DNA of 64,000 nucleotides from Limnohabitans sp. (lineage in GTDB: Bacteria > Pseudomonadota > Gammaproteobacteria > Burkholderiales > Burkholderiaceae_C): positions 25,651 to 89,650 of the forward strand of contig JAHEBO010000003.1 of assembly GCA_024642215.1 (NCBI GenBank). The letters run 5' to 3'. Both the position numbers and the translations under genes were made by a program. Shown here piece by piece: positions 17,562 through 27,849 of the stretch; the first letter of the stretch is position 1, and each line of letters begins with the position of its first letter. The notes below the pieces were generated by a model, which worked only from the letters and a program-made list of their open reading frames with translations, was not told the DNA's origin and did not search any database.

Positions 17562-18666
17562 TCAAACACCTTGTTTGAGCGAAGCTTCAATGAACGCATC
17601 CAAGTCGCCATCCAACACTTTTTGGGTGTTGGACATTTCAACGTTGGTGCGCAAATCTTTGATGCGACTTTGGTCTAGCACATAGCTGCGAATTTGATGA
17701 CCCCAACCCACATCGGTTTTGGTGTCTTCGAGTTTTTGCTGTGCTTCCATGCGCTTGCGCATTTCAAAGTCGTACAAGCGTGAGCGAAGGCGTTTCCATG
17801 CCACATCGCGGTTGCTGTGTTGGCTACGGCCATCTTGGCACTGCACCACAATGCCCGTAGGAATGTGTGTCAAGCGCACGGCAGAGTCGGTCTTGTTGAT
17901 GTGCTGACCGCCCGCGCCGCTGGCACGGAAGGTGTCGGTGCGAACGTCGGCGGGATTGATGTCGATCTCGATGGAGTCGTCCACTTCGGGGTACACAAAA
18001 ATACTGGCGAAGCTGGTGTGACGTCCACCTGAAGAGTCGAAAGGTGACTTGCGCACCAAACGGTGCACGCCGGTTTCGGTGCGGAGCAAACCAAAGGCGT
18101 AATCGCCTTCAAACTTGAGCGTGGCACCTTTGATGCCGGCCACGTCACCTGGTGATTCATCTTCCACGGTGATTTTGAAGCCTTTGCGTTCGGCGTACTT
18201 GAGGTATTGGCGCATCAGCATGCTGGCCCAGTCGCATGCTTCAGTGCCACCCGCGCCTGCTTGAATGTCCACAAAGGCATTGCAAGAGTCGGCTTCGTTG
18301 TTGAACATGCGGCGGAACTCGAGCTGCTCCACGATGGCGGACAACTTGTTGGCTTCAACTTCGATGGTGAGCAAGCCGGCTTCATCGCCTTCCTCTTTGC
18401 TCATGTCAAACAACTCGCTGTTGTCTGAGAGCTCAGAGGTGAGGGTGTTGAGGGTGACCACCACACCGTCCAGGGCTTTTTTCTCTTTGCCCAATTCTTG
18501 GGCTTTTTTGGGGTCGTTCCAGACCGTGGGATCTTCGAGCGATGCGTTAACGGTTCTTAGGCGTTCTGATTTGGCATCGTAGTCAAAGATACCTCCGTAA
18601 ATCTTCGGTGCGGGCGGCCAGGTCAGCCAATTTCGCGCCAATTTGATTGATGTGTTCTGCTTCCAT
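17562..18666 (-). CDS. prfB: Peptide chain release factor 2, made by programmed +1 frameshifting
   Basis: RF2 ends translation at UGA and UAA. The gene begins at 18666 ([10 protein letters not shown]) and the first frame stops at a UGA after 27 codons (18583-18585); a +1 shift at CTT continues into the main frame, giving 367 residues, the usual RF2 length. SPF (stop-codon recognition) is present in [11 protein letters not shown] and the peptidyl-hydrolysis GGQ motif in [10 protein letters not shown], near 252-254. The shift makes RF2 control its own synthesis. A conventional call starting inside the gene would lose the true N-terminus. pepN follows. Confidence 0.96.
18582..18600 (-). promoter_or_regulatory. 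prfB +1 ribosomal frameshift site
   Basis: On the coding strand the site reads CGG AGG TAT CTT TGA C. GGAGG is the internal Shine-Dalgarno element, CTT the slippery codon and TGA the in-frame stop; slipping by one base reads GAC TAC GAT of the main frame. Spacing and sequence match the classical E. coli prfB element (AGG-GGG-TAT-CTT-TGA-C) closely. Confidence 0.95.
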
Positions 18667-18733
18667 GAGAGTGGGTATCCGAATCTATTAAAGATGGGAT
18701 TTTCTCATGCCTAGAGGCCTCTTGCGTGTCAAA

Positions 18734-19648
18734 TCAGGCCAAAAAGTCCTCTAGAAGCTGGGCCAAGGCCTCCGCTTGGTCGTGGTGCAGCATGTGGCCA
18801 GCGTCTTGCAGGGTGGCCATTTTTAAGTTCGAGACCGATTTTAGGCGTTCGTGGAACTCCTCCAGCGTGAATTTACCCTTCCACCATTGTGAAAGTGAAT
18901 CATCAGAAGCCTCTACCACCAGGGTGGGCGCAGTGATGCGTTTGTAGATTTCGAGAACTTCATCCACCCTGTACAGATAGGGATTGACCACTTTGTGGGC
19001 GGCATCGCCCAGAATTCGCCACTGTCCTTCTGCATCTGCTTTGGCCCAATGTTGCGCCAGCCAATCGGCTTTGTCTTGCGACAGCCGTTGGTTGGTCTTC
19101 ATCAGCCGTTGGGCGACTGCGGCGGCATCGGGGTAAGCCTTGAGGTCTAAATCGCCCTTTTCAAGGGCCTGGAGTTCGTCCAACCATTGGCCCATGCGAC
19201 TGGGAGCTTGGGAGGGGCGCGTGGCAGCCATGCCGAATCCCTCTAAGTTGACCAAGCGCCTGATGCGCTCGGGGCGAGCGCCGGCATACATCATGACCAC
19301 ATTGCCACCCATGCTGTGGCCCACCAAATCGATGTTTTGGTCGGGACACAGTTGACGGAGCAGGGCGTCCAAATCACCGAGGTAATCGGGTAACCAATAG
19401 CTGTCTGTGGCGGGGCCTTTGGTTAAACCGTAGCCTCGCCAATCAGCCGCCAAAATGCGTCGATTTTGGAAAAATTCGTCTGTGAACGATTCCACCATGA
19501 ATTGCCAAGAGGCTGCCACGTCCATCCAACCATGTGCCAAGACCACAGGTGGCTGGGTGGACCGAGGGTTACCCCATTCGCGAACATGGTATTGGTGTCC
19601 TCGCAAGGGGACGAAATGGCTAGTAGAGTGGCGTTTAACTTGGTACAT
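18734..19648 (-). CDS. Alpha/beta hydrolase
   Basis: Serine hydrolase of 304 residues, cytoplasmic. HGWMD (oxyanion hole) near 40, nucleophile elbow GHSMGG near 111-116, acidic residue in VEASDDS near 243-249 and catalytic His in DAGHMLHH near 286. It resembles the esterase/epoxide-hydrolase-like group; substrate unknown. Its start is only 26 bases from the divergent acyl-CoA synthetase start, which hints at shared regulation. No clear ribosome binding site beyond GAAG. Confidence 0.82.
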   Translation of the reverse strand: MYQVKRHSTSHFVPLRGHQYHVREWGNPRSTQPPVVLAHGWMDVAASWQFMVESFTDEFFQNRRILAADWRGYGLTKGPATDSYWLPDYLGDLDALLRQLCPDQNIDLVGHSMGGNVVMMYAGARPERIRRLVNLEGFGMAATRPSQAPSRMGQWLDELQALEKGDLDLKAYPDAAAVAQRLMKTNQRLSQDKADWLAQHWAKADAEGQWRILGDAAHKVVNPYLYRVDEVLEIYKRITAPTLVVEASDDSLSQWWKGKFTLEEFHERLKSVSNLKMATLQDAGHMLHHDQAEALAQLLEDFLA

Positions 19649-19661
19649 ACTTCAAGATCAT

Positions 19662-19668
19662 AAGGAGG
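19662..19668 (+). promoter_or_regulatory. Strong ribosome binding site inside a 26-base divergent spacer
   Basis: AAGGAGG, six bases before the ATG at 19675. The whole spacer between the divergent starts is 19649-19674, too short for two promoters, so the synthetase promoter must lie within the hydrolase coding sequence or the reverse. Confidence 0.8.
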
Positions 19669-19674
19669 CAGGGA

Positions 19675-21417
19675 ATGCGTGTCAGTCACCCGAACGACGC
19701 TTACGAAAGTGTTCATCGCCAATTTGCTTGGCAAGTGCCCTCTCAGTTCAACATGGCCGAGGTCTGCTGCGGCCGCTGGGCGCGCTCTGCTCAGCACCGT
19801 GATGACATTGCCATTCTGGAACATCAGACGGGTGGTCACGACCCAAAGACTTGGACCTATGCGCAATTGCAGTCTGCCGCCAATCTGCTCAGCACTCAAT
19901 TGATCGCTTGGGGTGTTCAAAAGGGCGATCGTGTGGCCATTGTGTTACCGCAGCGATTTGAAACGGCTGTTTCATACATCGCGGTCATGCAAATAGGCGC
20001 AGTGGCCATGCCGCTGTCCATGCTGTTTGGGCCAGACGCCTTGGCTTTTAGAGTCAAAGACAGCGGTGCTGCAGTTGCCTTGTGTGATGACGTGTCGGCA
20101 CCTGTCTTGCAGGCATTGAGAAAAGACTGCAAAGGCCTGAAAACCGTCGTGGATGTCACCCAGGCGGTTAAGTGGGCGCATTCCAAGAAGTCAGTTGTGA
20201 ATGAATTCAAAACCGCGAAAACCCAAGCAGATGCCCCCGCTATTTTGATTTACACCAGTGGGACCACCGGCAATCCAAAGGGGGCCCTCATTCCGCATAG
20301 GGCTTTGATTGGCAATTTGACGGGTTTTGTTTGCAGTCAAAATTGGTTTGGCTTTGATCCTGCCAAAGCTGCTTTGCGGCATTCTTTACCGACGGGTTCT
20401 CAGGCGGTTTTTTGGTCGCCAGCCGATTGGGCTTGGACCGGAGGTTTGATGGATGCTTTGTTGCCCTCTCTTTATTTTGGACGCCCTATCGTGGCTTATC
20501 AGGGACGCTTCAGCCCTGAGATCGCTTTTGAAATTCTGCATATGCATGGCATCACGCACAGTTTTTTGTTTCCTACTGCGCTGAAAGCGATGATGAAAGC
20601 ACAGGCGCATCCACGCCAGCATTTCAAGTTGAAGTTGAAAGGCTTGATGAGTGCCGGGGAGGCGGTTGGCGATGCGGTGTTTGCCTATTGCCGGGATGAG
20701 TTGGGGGTGGTGGTCAATGAAATGTTTGGCCAAACTGAAATCAATTATGTCGTGGGCAATTGCCAAGTGTTTTGGCCCTCCAAGCCAGGCAGCATGGGAC
20801 GCGGCTACCCGGGTCATCAAGTCGCAGTGATTGATGAGCAGGGTCAGATGTGCAAAGCTGGCGAAGCTGGTGAAGTGGCCGTGAATCGATTTGATCGACA
20901 TGGGCACCTTGATCCCGTTTTCTTTTTGGGTTATTGGAAAAATCAGAATGCGACACAAAACAAATACACAGGGCATTGGTGTCGTACGGGCGATGTGGCC
21001 ATTCAAGATGAAGAGGGTTATCTTTGGTACCAAGGTCGCACCGACGACATGTTCAAAGCAGCGGGCTATCGAATAGGACCTGGTGAAATTGAAAACTGTT
21101 TGGTAAAGCATCCCGCAGTGGTGAATGCGGCAGTGGTGCCCAAACCCGATGTTGATCGTGGTGCGCTGGTCAAAGCTTATGTGGTCTTGTCCCCTGAATT
21201 CGTCTCGAAAAGGGCTTCCGTGCCCAATGTTCAAAAATTTGAGCATGCTTTGACAGAGGACTTGCAGCGCCATGTCAGAGGTTTGTTGGCGCCCTATGAA
21301 TACCCCAAAGAGATTGAGTTCATAGACCAATTGCCCATGACCACCACTGGCAAGGTTCAGCGAAGGTTTTTGCGTTTACAAGAAGAAGAAAGAGCGCGTC
21401 AACGCAAGCTTGTGTGA
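19675..21417 (+). CDS. Acyl-CoA synthetase (AMP-forming, medium-chain/acetyl-CoA synthetase-like)
   Basis: Activates a carboxylic acid to its CoA thioester through an acyl-AMP (580 residues). P-loop-like motif YTSGTTGNPKG near 193-203, A5 motif in EMFGQTEINY near 349, A7 WCRTGD near 436-441, A8 hinge around YQGRTDDMFKAAGYRIGP near 452-469 and the A10 lysine in TTTGKVQRR near 558. The GQTE and PADWAWTGG segments resemble the ACSM/AcsA-type group rather than FadD. Substrate chain length cannot be read from the sequence. Start fixed by the AAGGAGG site. Confidence 0.88.
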   Translation: MRVSHPNDAYESVHRQFAWQVPSQFNMAEVCCGRWARSAQHRDDIAILEHQTGGHDPKTWTYAQLQSAANLLSTQLIAWGVQKGDRVAIVLPQRFETAVSYIAVMQIGAVAMPLSMLFGPDALAFRVKDSGAAVALCDDVSAPVLQALRKDCKGLKTVVDVTQAVKWAHSKKSVVNEFKTAKTQADAPAILIYTSGTTGNPKGALIPHRALIGNLTGFVCSQNWFGFDPAKAALRHSLPTGSQAVFWSPADWAWTGGLMDALLPSLYFGRPIVAYQGRFSPEIAFEILHMHGITHSFLFPTALKAMMKAQAHPRQHFKLKLKGLMSAGEAVGDAVFAYCRDELGVVVNEMFGQTEINYVVGNCQVFWPSKPGSMGRGYPGHQVAVIDEQGQMCKAGEAGEVAVNRFDRHGHLDPVFFLGYWKNQNATQNKYTGHWCRTGDVAIQDEEGYLWYQGRTDDMFKAAGYRIGPGEIENCLVKHPAVVNAAVVPKPDVDRGALVKAYVVLSPEFVSKRASVPNVQKFEHALTEDLQRHVRGLLAPYEYPKEIEFIDQLPMTTTGKVQRRFLRLQEEERARQRKLV

Positions 21418-21513
21418 CTTTCATTCCAGTGAAAAATGAACTGCCTTCGGGGCAAATTCAAATAAGTTTTACACTCACCCTCAATTCATTTCTACCAAAA
21501 GTTTCAAATTAAC

Positions 21514-22572
21514 ATGAAAAAAATCACCTTAGGCACGTCAGATTTGCAAGTGACGCCCATCTGTTTAGGCACCATGACCTTTGGGGAACAAGTGGCTGAA
21601 AAAGAGGCACACCAAATATTGGACCGCTCGTTGGCATTGGGTGTGAACTTTTTGGACACTGCCGAAATGTATTCCGTACCCGCCAAGGCTGAGACTTGCG
21701 GTTCCACAGAAAGCATTTTGGGCAACTGGTTTGCGAACAACCCAGGCGTGCGCCACAAAGTGGTGTTGGCCACCAAAGTGGCCGGCCCGTCCAGGGGCAT
21801 GCCTTGGATTCGCGAAGGTGCAGGCATGACACCGCAAGATATTTTGAATTCTTGCGATGCCAGCCTCAAGCGCTTGAAAACAGACGTGATCGACCTTTAT
21901 CAAATTCACTGGCCTGAGCGTCATGTGCCTGCTTTTGGCATGATGTACTTTGATCCCAGCAAAGACAAAATTGAGACCTCACTTCATGCGCAATTGGACG
22001 CGATGGCCCAATTGGTTAAAGCAGGCAAGGTGCGACACGTTGGACTTTCTAACGAAACACCTTATGGCACCCACGAGTTCATTCGTTTGGCCGCGCAACA
22101 TGGCTTGCCTCGTGTTCAGACGGTTCAGAATCCTTACTGTTTGGTCAATCGCACCTTTGACAATGCCATGGACGAAACCTGCCATCGTTTGAATGTTTCT
22201 TTGTTGGCCTATTCGCCTTTGGGCTTTGGCTCTTTAACTGGAAAATACGATCTGACTGGCTTGGACGGCGAAGGTGCGCCGGCAGGGCGCTTGGCCACAT
22301 ATGAATCGATGCGCAAACAGCGATGGGCACGTCAGAGCACCTTAGATGCGGCGCGTTTGTACAACCAATTGGCAAGAGACAATGGCATGACGCCCACGCA
22401 AATGGCGCTGGCATTTTGTTACACACGCTGGTCAGTGGCCAGCACCATCATTGGCGTGACCTCTGTGGCGCAATTGGAAGAGGATGTGAAAGCTTGGGGC
22501 ACACAGCTGTCGGCCGAAGTTGTGGCTGAAATTGATGCCATTCGTTTGGTCCATCGCGATCCAGCGACCTGA
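21514..22572 (+). CDS. Aldo/keto reductase (Tas-like)
   Basis: NADPH-dependent oxidoreductase with a TIM barrel, 352 residues. Catalytic residues appear as Asp and Tyr in FLDTAEMY (about 47-54), Lys in ATKVAG (about 87) and His in QIHWPER (about 131). The extended insert MPWIREGAG and the C-terminal QLEEDVKAW helix are typical of the E. coli Tas/YajO-like group. Physiological substrate unknown. Preceded by a 96-base spacer with its own promoter likely; plsY follows after 38 bases. Confidence 0.9.
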   Translation: MKKITLGTSDLQVTPICLGTMTFGEQVAEKEAHQILDRSLALGVNFLDTAEMYSVPAKAETCGSTESILGNWFANNPGVRHKVVLATKVAGPSRGMPWIREGAGMTPQDILNSCDASLKRLKTDVIDLYQIHWPERHVPAFGMMYFDPSKDKIETSLHAQLDAMAQLVKAGKVRHVGLSNETPYGTHEFIRLAAQHGLPRVQTVQNPYCLVNRTFDNAMDETCHRLNVSLLAYSPLGFGSLTGKYDLTGLDGEGAPAGRLATYESMRKQRWARQSTLDAARLYNQLARDNGMTPTQMALAFCYTRWSVASTIIGVTSVAQLEEDVKAWGTQLSAEVVAEIDAIRLVHRDPAT

Positions 22573-22610
22573 TACCAGGTGTGAATTTTTCCCATCCTTA
22601 AGAATTGCCT

Positions 22611-23255
22611 ATGCCTGAAATTATTCTGAACGTGACGCTTCATCCTGTCAGTGTGGTGCTCCTGTCCTACTTGCTCGGTTCATTGAGCTTTGCAGTCATT
22701 GTGAGCCGTTTCATGGGCCTGTCTGATCCGCGCTCTTATGGCAGCAAAAACCCAGGCGCTACCAATGTGCTTCGCTCTGGCAACAAAATAGCTGCCATCT
22801 TGACCTTGCTGTTTGATGCGCTTAAGGGTTGGCTACCCGTTTATGCGGTGGTGCAATTTGGCGCAGCGCATGGCTTGGGTGATGGCACTGCTGCTGCCGC
22901 GGGCGTTGCCGCTTTCTTGGGGCATTTGTACCCTGTGTTTTTCAGATTCCAAGGTGGCAAGGGCGTGGCCACAGCCCTTGGCGTTCTGATGGGCGTCAAT
23001 CCTTTGTTGGGTTTGGGCGTTGCCCTGACTTGGCTGGCCGTGGCTTGGTTCTTTCGATATTCATCCTTGGCCGCTTTGATGGCAGCCATCCTGGCGCCTG
23101 TTTATTACGCGTTGGGTGGCGACAGCGTGTGGCCCTTCCAAGCACCCATGCTGGGCTTGTTGTGCTTGATGGGCATCTTCTTGGTCTGGCGTCACCGAGA
23201 CAATGTGAACCGTTTGTTGGCCGGCACTGAATCGAAGTTGGGTACAAAAAAATAA
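22611..23255 (+). CDS. plsY: Glycerol-3-phosphate acyltransferase PlsY
   Basis: Membrane acyltransferase of 214 residues that transfers acyl groups from acyl phosphate to glycerol 3-phosphate, the first step of phospholipid synthesis. The three conserved cytoplasmic motifs are visible: SYLLGSLSFA near 17-26, GSKNPGATNVLR near 44-55 and GGKGVATALG near 108-117, among about five membrane segments. I use the ATG at 22611; a TTG six bases earlier is possible. A strong terminator follows. Confidence 0.94.
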   Translation: MPEIILNVTLHPVSVVLLSYLLGSLSFAVIVSRFMGLSDPRSYGSKNPGATNVLRSGNKIAAILTLLFDALKGWLPVYAVVQFGAAHGLGDGTAAAAGVAAFLGHLYPVFFRFQGGKGVATALGVLMGVNPLLGLGVALTWLAVAWFFRYSSLAALMAAILAPVYYALGGDSVWPFQAPMLGLLCLMGIFLVWRHRDNVNRLLAGTESKLGTKK

Positions 23256-23290
23256 GGGTCTTGAGCGCTTGCAGTGCAAGCGTTCCAGTT

Positions 23291-23323
23291 AAAAAAACGC
23301 CTCAGATCACTGAGGCGTTTTTT
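23291..23323. terminator. Bidirectional terminator between plsY and yajQ
   Basis: Stem ACGCCTCAG / CTGAGGCGT with an ATCA loop, flanked by an A-run on the left and a T-run on the right, so it works for both converging genes. Confidence 0.93.
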
Positions 23324-23339
23324 CATTTCGGCTCCGGAG

Positions 23340-23825
23340 TTAGTCGCGGAAGTTGTTGAAACTGATGGGGATCTCAGTGATGTCTTTTTTCAGCAAGGCC
23401 ATGGCTGCCTGCAAGTCATCGCGCTTGGCGCCGCTCACCCGCACGGCGTCGCCTTGAATGGATGCCTGGACCTTGAGCTTGCTTTCTTTGAGCGCTTTCT
23501 GAATTTTCTTGCTGTCTTCAGTGGCAATGCCATTGCGTACTTTCAAAACTTGCTTGACTTTGTCGCCGCCCATTTTTTGCACGTCGCCTTTGTCTAGGAA
23601 GCGCACATCGACGCCGCGTTTGGCCATTTTGTTCAGCAGTACCTCATCAATTTGAGTCAGCTGAAAGTCGGCATCGCCAAACAAGGTAATTTCTTTGTCC
23701 TTAAGTTCAATGGCGGCAGAGGTGCCCTTGAAGTCGAAGCGGGTGGCAATTTCTTTGGCGGTGGTGTCGACCGCATTTTTAACTTCAACCAGGTTAGGTT
23801 CGCAAACAGTGTCAAAAGATGGCAT
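23340..23825 (-). CDS. YajQ family nucleotide-binding protein (cyclic di-GMP receptor-like)
   Basis: Protein of 161 residues with two ferredoxin-like halves, full family length. The start [11 protein letters not shown] is the standard YajQ N-terminus, so I place the start at 23825, nine bases inside the longest frame. [15 protein letters not shown] near 130-145 and the end ISFNNFRD are conserved. In Xanthomonas a YajQ homologue binds cyclic di-GMP and acts in transcription; whether this one does is not shown. Divergent from murB with a 40-base spacer. Confidence 0.94.
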   Translation of the reverse strand: MPSFDTVCEPNLVEVKNAVDTTAKEIATRFDFKGTSAAIELKDKEITLFGDADFQLTQIDEVLLNKMAKRGVDVRFLDKGDVQKMGGDKVKQVLKVRNGIATEDSKKIQKALKESKLKVQASIQGDAVRVSGAKRDDLQAAMALLKKDITEIPISFNNFRD

Positions 23826-23865
23826 GGGATTCAATAATCAAGTAAGAGAATGCGACAATTCTCCC

Positions 23866-24906
23866 ATGAACGTGACCCCAAACGTACCCCTTCAGAGTTA
23901 CAACAGCTTTGGCATCGTGGCCAAGGCCTGTTCTTTGGTGCGAATTAGCTCTGTGGAAGAGGCTGTAGCGGCTCAGCAGGCTTTGCAAAATTACCCCGAA
24001 GGTCACTGCGTCTTGGGCGGAGGAAGCAACATTGTGTTGACGGGGGACGTTAAGCCTCTGGTTCTCAAAATGGAAATCACGGGCAAGCGTTTGGTGTCCG
24101 AAACAGACAAAGCCTGGATTGTGGAAGCGGGTGCCGGTGAAAATTGGCATGAGTTTGTCGCTTGGACCTTGGCGCAAGGGTGGCCAGGGTTGGAGAACAT
24201 GGCCCTCATCCCCGGCTCGGTTGGCGCCTCGCCCGTGCAAAACATTGGCGCTTATGGCGTTGAACTGCAAGATCGCTTTGATTCCCTGGATGCCCTCGAT
24301 TTGATCACTGGCCAAGTGTTCAGTTTGAACGCCGCGCAATGTGCCTTTGGCTACCGCGACTCTGTTTTTAAGCACACCAGCAGCGGGCCCAATGGCCTGG
24401 GCTTGGCGGGGCGTGCGTTGATTTTGCGTGTGCGCTTTTATTTGCCCAAAGTTTGGAAGCCCGTGTTGGGTTATTTGGACTTGGAACGAAAGATGGCCGA
24501 GACCGGCATATCAGCACCCTCGGCTTTACAAATTTTCCAATGGGTGTGCGACATTCGTCGCCACAAATTACCCGACCCCAAAGTCTTGGGCAACGCGGGA
24601 AGCTTCTTCAAAAACCCCACGGTCACGCCCGAACAATGTGCCGACATCATTGCGCGCGACCCTAAAGTGGTTCATTACCCCATGCCCGATGGCACCATCA
24701 AGTTGGCCGCGGGCTGGCTCATCGATGCCTGCGGTTGGAAAGGCAAGAGCGTGGGCAATGCTGCCGTGTACGAAAAGCAAGCCTTGGTATTGGTGAACCG
24801 TGGCGGTGCAACGGGTGGTGAAGTGGTGACCTTGGCCAAAGCCATTCAAACCAGTGTGTATGAACGATTTGGCATTCGGTTAGAGCCCGAACCCGTGGTC
24901 ATTTAA
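23866..24906 (+). CDS. murB: UDP-N-acetylenolpyruvoylglucosamine reductase
   Basis: FAD enzyme of peptidoglycan synthesis that reduces the enolpyruvyl group to UDP-MurNAc (346 residues, E. coli-type). YNSFGI near 10, LGGGSNIVL near 49-57 (FAD pyrophosphate), the block IPGSVGASPVQNIGAYG near 117-133, the proton-donor Ser in GNAGSFFKNP near 243-252, and a C-terminal Glu in RLEPEPVVI. The start at 23866 gives the normal N-terminus; a much longer in-frame extension lies over yajQ and is not coding. A terminator follows. Confidence 0.96.
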   Translation: MNVTPNVPLQSYNSFGIVAKACSLVRISSVEEAVAAQQALQNYPEGHCVLGGGSNIVLTGDVKPLVLKMEITGKRLVSETDKAWIVEAGAGENWHEFVAWTLAQGWPGLENMALIPGSVGASPVQNIGAYGVELQDRFDSLDALDLITGQVFSLNAAQCAFGYRDSVFKHTSSGPNGLGLAGRALILRVRFYLPKVWKPVLGYLDLERKMAETGISAPSALQIFQWVCDIRRHKLPDPKVLGNAGSFFKNPTVTPEQCADIIARDPKVVHYPMPDGTIKLAAGWLIDACGWKGKSVGNAAVYEKQALVLVNRGGATGGEVVTLAKAIQTSVYERFGIRLEPEPVVI

Positions 24907-24928
24907 AGCAACTTGAAGCAATGCACGT

Positions 24929-24963
24929 GCAAAAAAAGAGCCACTTTAAAGTGGCTCTTTTGC
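24929..24963. terminator. Bidirectional terminator between murB and argG
   Basis: Near-perfect palindrome with the stem AAAGAGCCACTTT / AAAGTGGCTCTTT and A- and T-runs on either side, located between convergent murB and argG. Confidence 0.93.
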
Positions 24964-24990
24964 ATGAAGGCTAGACGCCTGAAGCAGGAC

Positions 24991-26713
<1,723 letters not shown>

Positions 26714-26834
26714 GGTGAAATCTAGGGTAGAGCGCCTCTGCCAACTCAGCGGATGGCCGTGAAGCATGGAACGAAACCCTAGATTTTAGGCGATTGCGGG
26801 CCTTGTGGAAGGCTTAGGTCGTGTACGGACAGGC

Positions 26835-27329
26835 TTAATTGACCGGGGTGATCTGCAATTTGATGGTGGGGCCAGGGTCGCGTGGCCATTGAACCGTGTA
26901 TTGCTTGCCTGCAAATTCGTACACCACGTTGTAACCGACCAGGCGGTTCTCATAGACCTGCTGGGTGGTGCAAGTTTGCTGCGTTTGAGTTTGGGCGGCT
27001 TGTGGCCCTTCTACTTTGTCGCCCGCTATGGCGCCACCAATCACCCCAATCATGGTGGCGATGGCGCGGCCTTCGCCTTTGCCCATGGCATTGCCAATGG
27101 CGCCCCCTGCAATGGCACCCATGGCTGCACCAGCGCCTGAAGTTTGACCAGGGCTTGTCACTTGCGTTTGGGTGCACACTTGGCGCGGCACGGTCACTTG
27201 CTGGTAAACGGGTGTTCGGCTTATGACTTGGCCCACTTCTTGGGCTTGCGTTGCTGTGCTGAGGGTTGCCAATACGCCGCCTGCCAAACCAAGTATCACC
27301 AGAGGTTTAGAAAAAGAAAGTGAAGTCAT
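26835..27329 (-). CDS. Glycine-zipper 2TM domain envelope protein
   Basis: Exported protein of 164 residues. Signal peptide with cleavage near TQAQE (about 30); no lipobox Cys. A glycine-zipper segment with GAAMGAIAGGAIGNAMGKG and MIGVIGGAIAGDKVEG spans about 67-107, the Rickettsia 17-kDa surface antigen type, followed by a Cys-containing region and YNVVYEFAGKQYTVQWPRDPG, the usual C-terminal block. Such proteins sit in or near the outer membrane; function unknown. Confidence 0.85.
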   Translation of the reverse strand: MTSLSFSKPLVILGLAGGVLATLSTATQAQEVGQVISRTPVYQQVTVPRQVCTQTQVTSPGQTSGAGAAMGAIAGGAIGNAMGKGEGRAIATMIGVIGGAIAGDKVEGPQAAQTQTQQTCTTQQVYENRLVGYNVVYEFAGKQYTVQWPRDPGPTIKLQITPVN

Positions 27330-27439
27330 GTTGTGCCATTTTGAAGGTCAATGAGGGTTCAATTTTAGAGTGGGCGGAAGGCCTGACCGTGAAGCTTGCG
27401 TAAAGTTACACAGAGTGGCCGTTCAGTGCGCTTGTGTCT

Positions 27440-27805
27440 TTAACGCGCCAGCCACTGTTCTGGTTGAAAGCCGACCGTGATGTCTGTGCCCTTAGCCGAT
27501 TGCCATTCAATGACAGGGCGCTTGACCAAGCTGGGGTTGGCCAGCACAAAAGGCGTTGCTGCGGAAGCACTGGTCACGCTGGCTTGTTCTTCAGGGCTGA
27601 GCTTGCGCCAGCTGGTGCCTTTGCGGTTGACCACAGTTTCCCAACCAACTGCCTTCATCCAGCTGCTCAGTGCCTTTTCGGGCAAACCTTGTTTTTTGAA
27701 ATCATGAAAAACGTAGTCAAAGCCATGCTCGCTGAGCCAGGTTCTGGCTTTTTTAACAGTGTCGCAGTTGGGAATGCCGTAAACAGTGATGGCGGTGTAT
27801 TTCAT
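27440..27805 (-). CDS. ArsC/Spx-family thioredoxin-like reductase (YffB-type)
   Basis: Protein of 121 residues with the ArsC fold. YGIPNCDTVKKARTWL near 9-24 has a single active-site Cys (Cys14), and KRPVIEW with the conserved Arg-Pro lies near 95-101. Most members in Proteobacteria are called ArsC family reductase but lack arsenic-resistance neighbours, as here; glutathione-linked redox work is more likely. Starts 44 bases from the divergent folC. Confidence 0.85.
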   Translation of the reverse strand: MKYTAITVYGIPNCDTVKKARTWLSEHGFDYVFHDFKKQGLPEKALSSWMKAVGWETVVNRKGTSWRKLSPEEQASVTSASAATPFVLANPSLVKRPVIEWQSAKGTDITVGFQPEQWLAR

Positions 27806-27849
27806 GGTGTTCGGTAAGTGGTTGCAGTCTCAGCGACAATCTTACCCAT

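Noticed and set aside
18713..18722. Palindrome AGAGGCCTCT between prfB and the hydrolase
   Set aside because: No loop and no T-run, so not a terminator; too short to call a binding site alone.
20386..21330. Open frame of 314 codons antisense to the acyl-CoA synthetase
   Set aside because: No recognisable domain; the opposite strand carries all ten adenylation-domain motifs.
23695..23865. In-frame extension of murB over yajQ
   Set aside because: Runs antisense through yajQ; MurB homology begins just after the ATG at 23866.
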